9,525 nucleotides of DNA from the NCBI GenBank assembly GCA_016866415.1, contig VGML01000072.1:1-9525 (forward strand). The letters are read 5' to 3'. The DNA is from Bacteroidota bacterium. GTDB taxonomy: Bacteria > Bacteroidota > Bacteroidia > Flavobacteriales_D > Crocinitomicaceae. The translations under genes and the position numbers were made by a program. Of the stretch, positions 7,240 through 9,525 are shown in pieces; positions within the stretch are counted from its first letter, which is position 1; every line of letters begins with the position of its first letter. Under the pieces are notes generated by a model that did no database searches, had not been told where the DNA came from, and saw only the letters and a program-made list of their open reading frames with translations.

Positions 7240-8507
7240 TTAATCTCTATGCAACTTTACAAAATTTATATAGATATAAATGTATTGATTTTCAGCATAA
7301 ATGGAATGACACGAGAAAAGACCTGGTAAATTTCCTGACTTAAATTCCATATTTTGAACGCGTTTATGGCCAGAGGACTTTTCCCAACTTTCAATTGCCA
7401 ACTTTGCAATGTCATTATAATTTGTAAATGAACCGAGACTTCTGAACGCATTTTCCCACGTATCAAGCCAAGGCAAACCAGATGAATGTCGTTTCACTTC
7501 TCCACCTAATGTTGATTCAGCCTCAGAAACAATCATTTCTCTTAAAATAGGATGTTTCCATCTTTCTGTTATTTTTGGATGATAAAACCTACCTGATTGA
7601 GCAACTTCTAGGCAATTTGTGTAGGATAAACTATCAAACACAACTTGTGAAAAGACTAACGTATCTAATCCTTTGAATCTTCTAAATTCATTAAATCTTC
7701 TCAATAAAACCTTATTCATTATATCTGAATTGAAATTCCCCTTTGTTATTTTCACATTGGGGTTAGTTACTTTTTCATCCAAATAATAGTTGTAATTACT
7801 TTTTGGTACGTAAGTCGGATTAACTTTCTTTTCTTCTTTGACTTCCTGTTCTCCTTTGATACATCGAACTGAAAATCCATGGTTTTTGTCATGGGCGTAT
7901 TTTGAAATTTCACCTTCTGGAAAATCGAAGTAACGATAAAACGCTGTTGTTTCATCTTTAGTCGTAGCGCTCCAAAATAAAGCATTGTCTTGTATGAAAC
8001 CAAAGTCACCAAAGTCAAATCTTAAACCACCAGGTTGAATTGATAGACCTATTTCATCATTTCCGGCTCGGGAGTTATTCCAATTTGATGATGATTTTAA
8101 TTTCTTATTTGCAATTTTACTACCACCAAGAGAATTAATTAATTTAGTCCAGTCTTCATCTGTTGTGATACGCCAACCTTCAGGAGCAAGACAACGTGGA
8201 TCATTAATCGCATACCAATTGTAAAGTTTTCCAAATGTAGCTTCATTTTTAGGGTCATTATTATAGTAGCACCAAGCAGCCTGTTTTTTTGTCCAGCCTT
8301 CTTCCAATCTTCGGTAGTTCTTGCTTCGGGAATTGGATCACCATTTCTAAATGTCGAAACATTTAAATTTTCAGCCATCCATTTTTGTGAGCCAATGTTT
8401 ACGGTTTGATATTTCTTACCATTTCTGCTATCAATCAAATTTGCATTCTCTTGATTGAAAACAAAAAAACAAACCAGTTGAAAAAGTAATAAAACTTTAT
8501 ATTTCAT
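7240..8507 (-). CDS. Secreted FISUMP + CAP/SCP-domain protein, frame broken at an A7 run (slippery site)
   Basis: The frame from ATG 8505-8507 encodes a signal peptide (1-19) and the start of a FISUMP domain, then diverges at codon 75; read alone it would end after 122 aa near 8139. The remaining domain continues in the -1 frame to the stop at 7240-7242. Joined, the product is 422 aa: FISUMP about 36-217 (NIGSQKWMAENLN, AWCYYNND, GKLYNWYAINDPRCLAPEGW, GFSVRCIK), a charged linker, then a CAP/SCP (PF00188-like) domain about 260-420 with YHP, a VSEAES Glu pair, and SWEKSSGHKRVQNM, ending in beta strand YIYIYINFV. The junction is A AAA AAC in phase. Adding one A gives a sequence aligning without gaps to the paralogous FISUMP gene, so the two frames are one gene. 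It is either a frameshift mutation, a sequencing error, or a programmed -1 frameshift. CAP proteins are usually secreted; ligand unknown. First gene of the cassette. Confidence 0.85.
8283..8290 (-). promoter_or_regulatory. Candidate -1 frameshift slippery site (A AAA AAC) inside the FISUMP-CAP gene
   Basis: In the mRNA sense, codons 73-75 are CAA AAA AAC, giving the heptamer A AAA AAC (8289 to 8283) exactly in the zero frame, the X XXY YYZ form used for -1 frameshifting. Slippage puts translation on CAG GCT GCT TGG, the frame of the rest of the protein. A purine-rich GGAAGAAGG lies 7 nt upstream (8297-8305). I see no convincing downstream stem-loop, so an ordinary indel in the A7 run remains the main alternative. 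Confidence 0.4.
8361..8399 (-). repeat. 39-nt direct repeat, copy B (in the FISUMP-CAP gene)
   Basis: Second copy of the 39-nt identical segment at 6505-6543, same orientation and same position in the FISUMP domain. The sequences differ immediately on both sides (C instead of T before it, T instead of A after it on the + strand). Confidence 0.9.
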
Positions 8508-8530
8508 TGAAGGATGACTTTATGATTCAT

Positions 8531-8538
8531 CAAATTTA
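8531..8538 (-). promoter_or_regulatory. Putative -7 promoter box of the FISUMP cassette
   Basis: On the minus strand this reads TAAATTTG, a full TAnnTTTG match, 23 nt before the ATG at 8507, in the 102-nt gap after the radical SAM gene. The -33 position carries only CCTG at 19-nt spacing, a poor match to TTTG. It is the likely promoter for the FISUMP-CAP gene and perhaps the whole three-gene unit. Confidence 0.45.
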
Positions 8539-8609
8539 AAATATTAACACAACTTTACAGGTAGGTTACATGAATAACTTAAATTGAAAAAATGGATATT
8601 AAAGTGAAA

Positions 8610-9525
8610 TTATTTCTTGTTCCCCCTTCTTTTTTCCAACCATGTCGGGATGTTTTTCGAAGGTTTTTTTTCTTCCTCACCTAATAGTTTTTTGATTAAA
8701 TCAGGTCGTTTCGCTTTTTCAAGTCGCTGTTTAATCCAACTTTGGTTTTCACGTTTATACCAAAAAAAGAAGCGATTTTGATTCAATTTTTCTTCTCGCG
8801 TCTTGACCGTTTTTACCGGTTTCAAAGTATATGGGTGAACGCCAGAATAATAGATTACCTCTGCCACGGTCATGGGCGTTGGTGTGAAATCCTGAACTTG
8901 CTCTAATTGAAAGCCCATGTCTTTTGTTTCCGCGGCTAGATTTGCCATGTCTTCCTCTTCACAACCAGGATGTGAAGAAATGAAATAGGGAATTAGTTGT
9001 TGTTTCAAATTATGCTTCTCCGAAATCTCATCGTACTTTTCCTTGAATTTATGAAAATACTTGAATGAGGGTTTACGCATTACACGTAATGTCGCATCAG
9101 AAGTATGTTCAGGCGCTACCTTCAGACGACCGCTAACATGTCTTGTAACAACTTGTTCAATGTATTCATCGTGGTTGCCGTCCTCGTTGTTTTTATTGAA
9201 ATCGTCAACAAGCAGATCATAACGTATGCCTGATCCAACGAAAGCTTTTTTGACTTTTGGATTAGCATCTACTTTGCGATAAAGCTCGGTCAATGGTTTG
9301 TGAGAGGTGTCCAAATTATTGCAAATCACAGGGTGAATGCAGCTAGGAGATGAACATCTAGCACAAATGGCTTCATCTTTTCCTTTCATTTTGTACATAT
9401 TTGCAGAGGGGCCTCCTAAATCTGAAATATATCCTCTAAATTCTGGGTGTTTTGTAACTTCTTCAACCTCTGCTAAAATAGATTTTTCACTTCTCGAGGC
9501 GATGAATTTTCCTTGATGTGCTGAG
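8610..9525 (-). CDS. ygiQ: YgiQ-family radical SAM protein (C-terminal part, 5' end outside window)
   Basis: YgiQ/UPF0313 proteins are cytosolic radical SAM proteins of unknown reaction, about 600-740 aa long. The frame is open to the window edge, giving 304 visible residues, so the ATG at 9398 is internal. Visible family segments: AHQGKFIASRSEKSI at the edge, which directly follows the CxxxCxxC cluster motif in relatives (so that motif lies just outside), SDLGGPSANMY, CARCSSPSCIHPVICNNLDT (a conserved multi-Cys patch), GSGIRYDLL, HVSGRLKVAPEHTSD, LIPYFISSHPGCEEEDM, QVQDFTPTPMT and YYSGVHPYTL, followed by DUF3362-like C-terminal sequence with WYKRENQ and a basic Lys-rich tail. It ends in TAA at 8610-8612. 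It is on the same strand as the FISUMP cassette, but a 102-nt gap with its own promoter-like box suggests separate units; no clear terminator is seen. Confidence 0.93.
   Translation of the reverse strand, partial: SAHQGKFIASRSEKSILAEVEEVTKHPEFRGYISDLGGPSANMYKMKGKDEAICARCSSPSCIHPVICNNLDTSHKPLTELYRKVDANPKVKKAFVGSGIRYDLLVDDFNKNNEDGNHDEYIEQVVTRHVSGRLKVAPEHTSDATLRVMRKPSFKYFHKFKEKYDEISEKHNLKQQLIPYFISSHPGCEEEDMANLAAETKDMGFQLEQVQDFTPTPMTVAEVIYYSGVHPYTLKPVKTVKTREEKLNQNRFFFWYKRENQSWIKQRLEKAKRPDLIKKLLGEEEKKPSKNIPTWLEKRRGNKK

Noticed and set aside
7266..8018. Extra minus-strand open frames of 66 and 83 aa inside the FISUMP-CAP gene
   Set aside because: They overlap the recognisable FISUMP/CAP coding in another frame and show no independent protein-like composition.
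8620..8636. CCCCCTT tract near the ygiQ end as a further copy of the spacer repeat
   Set aside because: It lies within the conserved-frame C-terminal tail of the radical SAM protein and lacks a matching inverted half.
1..9525. CRISPR array, tRNA, IS element or phage genes
   Set aside because: No regularly spaced direct repeats, no tRNA-like cloverleaf, and no transposase, integrase or phage-like proteins were seen.

Overview
The window comes from an AT-rich genome that is most likely Bacteroidota, order Flavobacteriales; a Crocinitomicaceae/Fluviicola-like host is a guess. The reasons are the sufB-sufC-sufD order, the FISUMP ('Fibrobacter succinogenes major paralogous') domains, a GldK/PorK-like sulfatase-modifying-factor fold, a DUF2141 lipoprotein, the lack of Shine-Dalgarno sequences before most genes, and several matches to the Bacteroidota -7 promoter box TAnnTTTG.

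Left part (1-2656, + strand): the 3' end of sufB, then complete sufC and sufD, which together encode the SufBC2D Fe-S cluster assembly scaffold. A 211-nt spacer packed with GC-rich palindromes separates sufB from sufC, while sufC and sufD are only 10 nt apart. Next (2678-3472, - strand) is a convergent short-chain dehydrogenase/reductase whose usual Tyr/Lys catalytic pair is replaced by Ser/Arg. A divergent lipoprotein of the DUF2141 family follows (3608-4120, + strand).

Centre and right (4138-8507, - strand): a probable three-gene secreted-protein cassette. In transcription order it holds (i) a FISUMP + CAP/SCP-domain protein whose frame is broken by one base at an A7 run, exactly on a canonical -1 slippery heptamer A AAA AAC; (ii) a small secreted protein of unknown function with a C-x2-C motif; and (iii) an 837-aa protein joining an N-terminal FISUMP domain to a GldK-like FGE-sulfatase domain with a large insertion. 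Genes i and iii share a 39-nt identical stretch in their FISUMP domains. Genes i and ii each have the same 10-nt promoter-like box 23-24 nt before the ATG. The cassette looks like an accessory, envelope-associated or exported module of unknown role, and it is the least conventional part of the window.

Right edge (8610-9525, - strand): the C-terminal part of a YgiQ-family radical SAM protein, running off the window just before its expected Fe-S-binding cysteine motif. I saw no tRNA, rRNA, CRISPR array, transposase or integrase. No gene-free stretch exceeds 300 nt.
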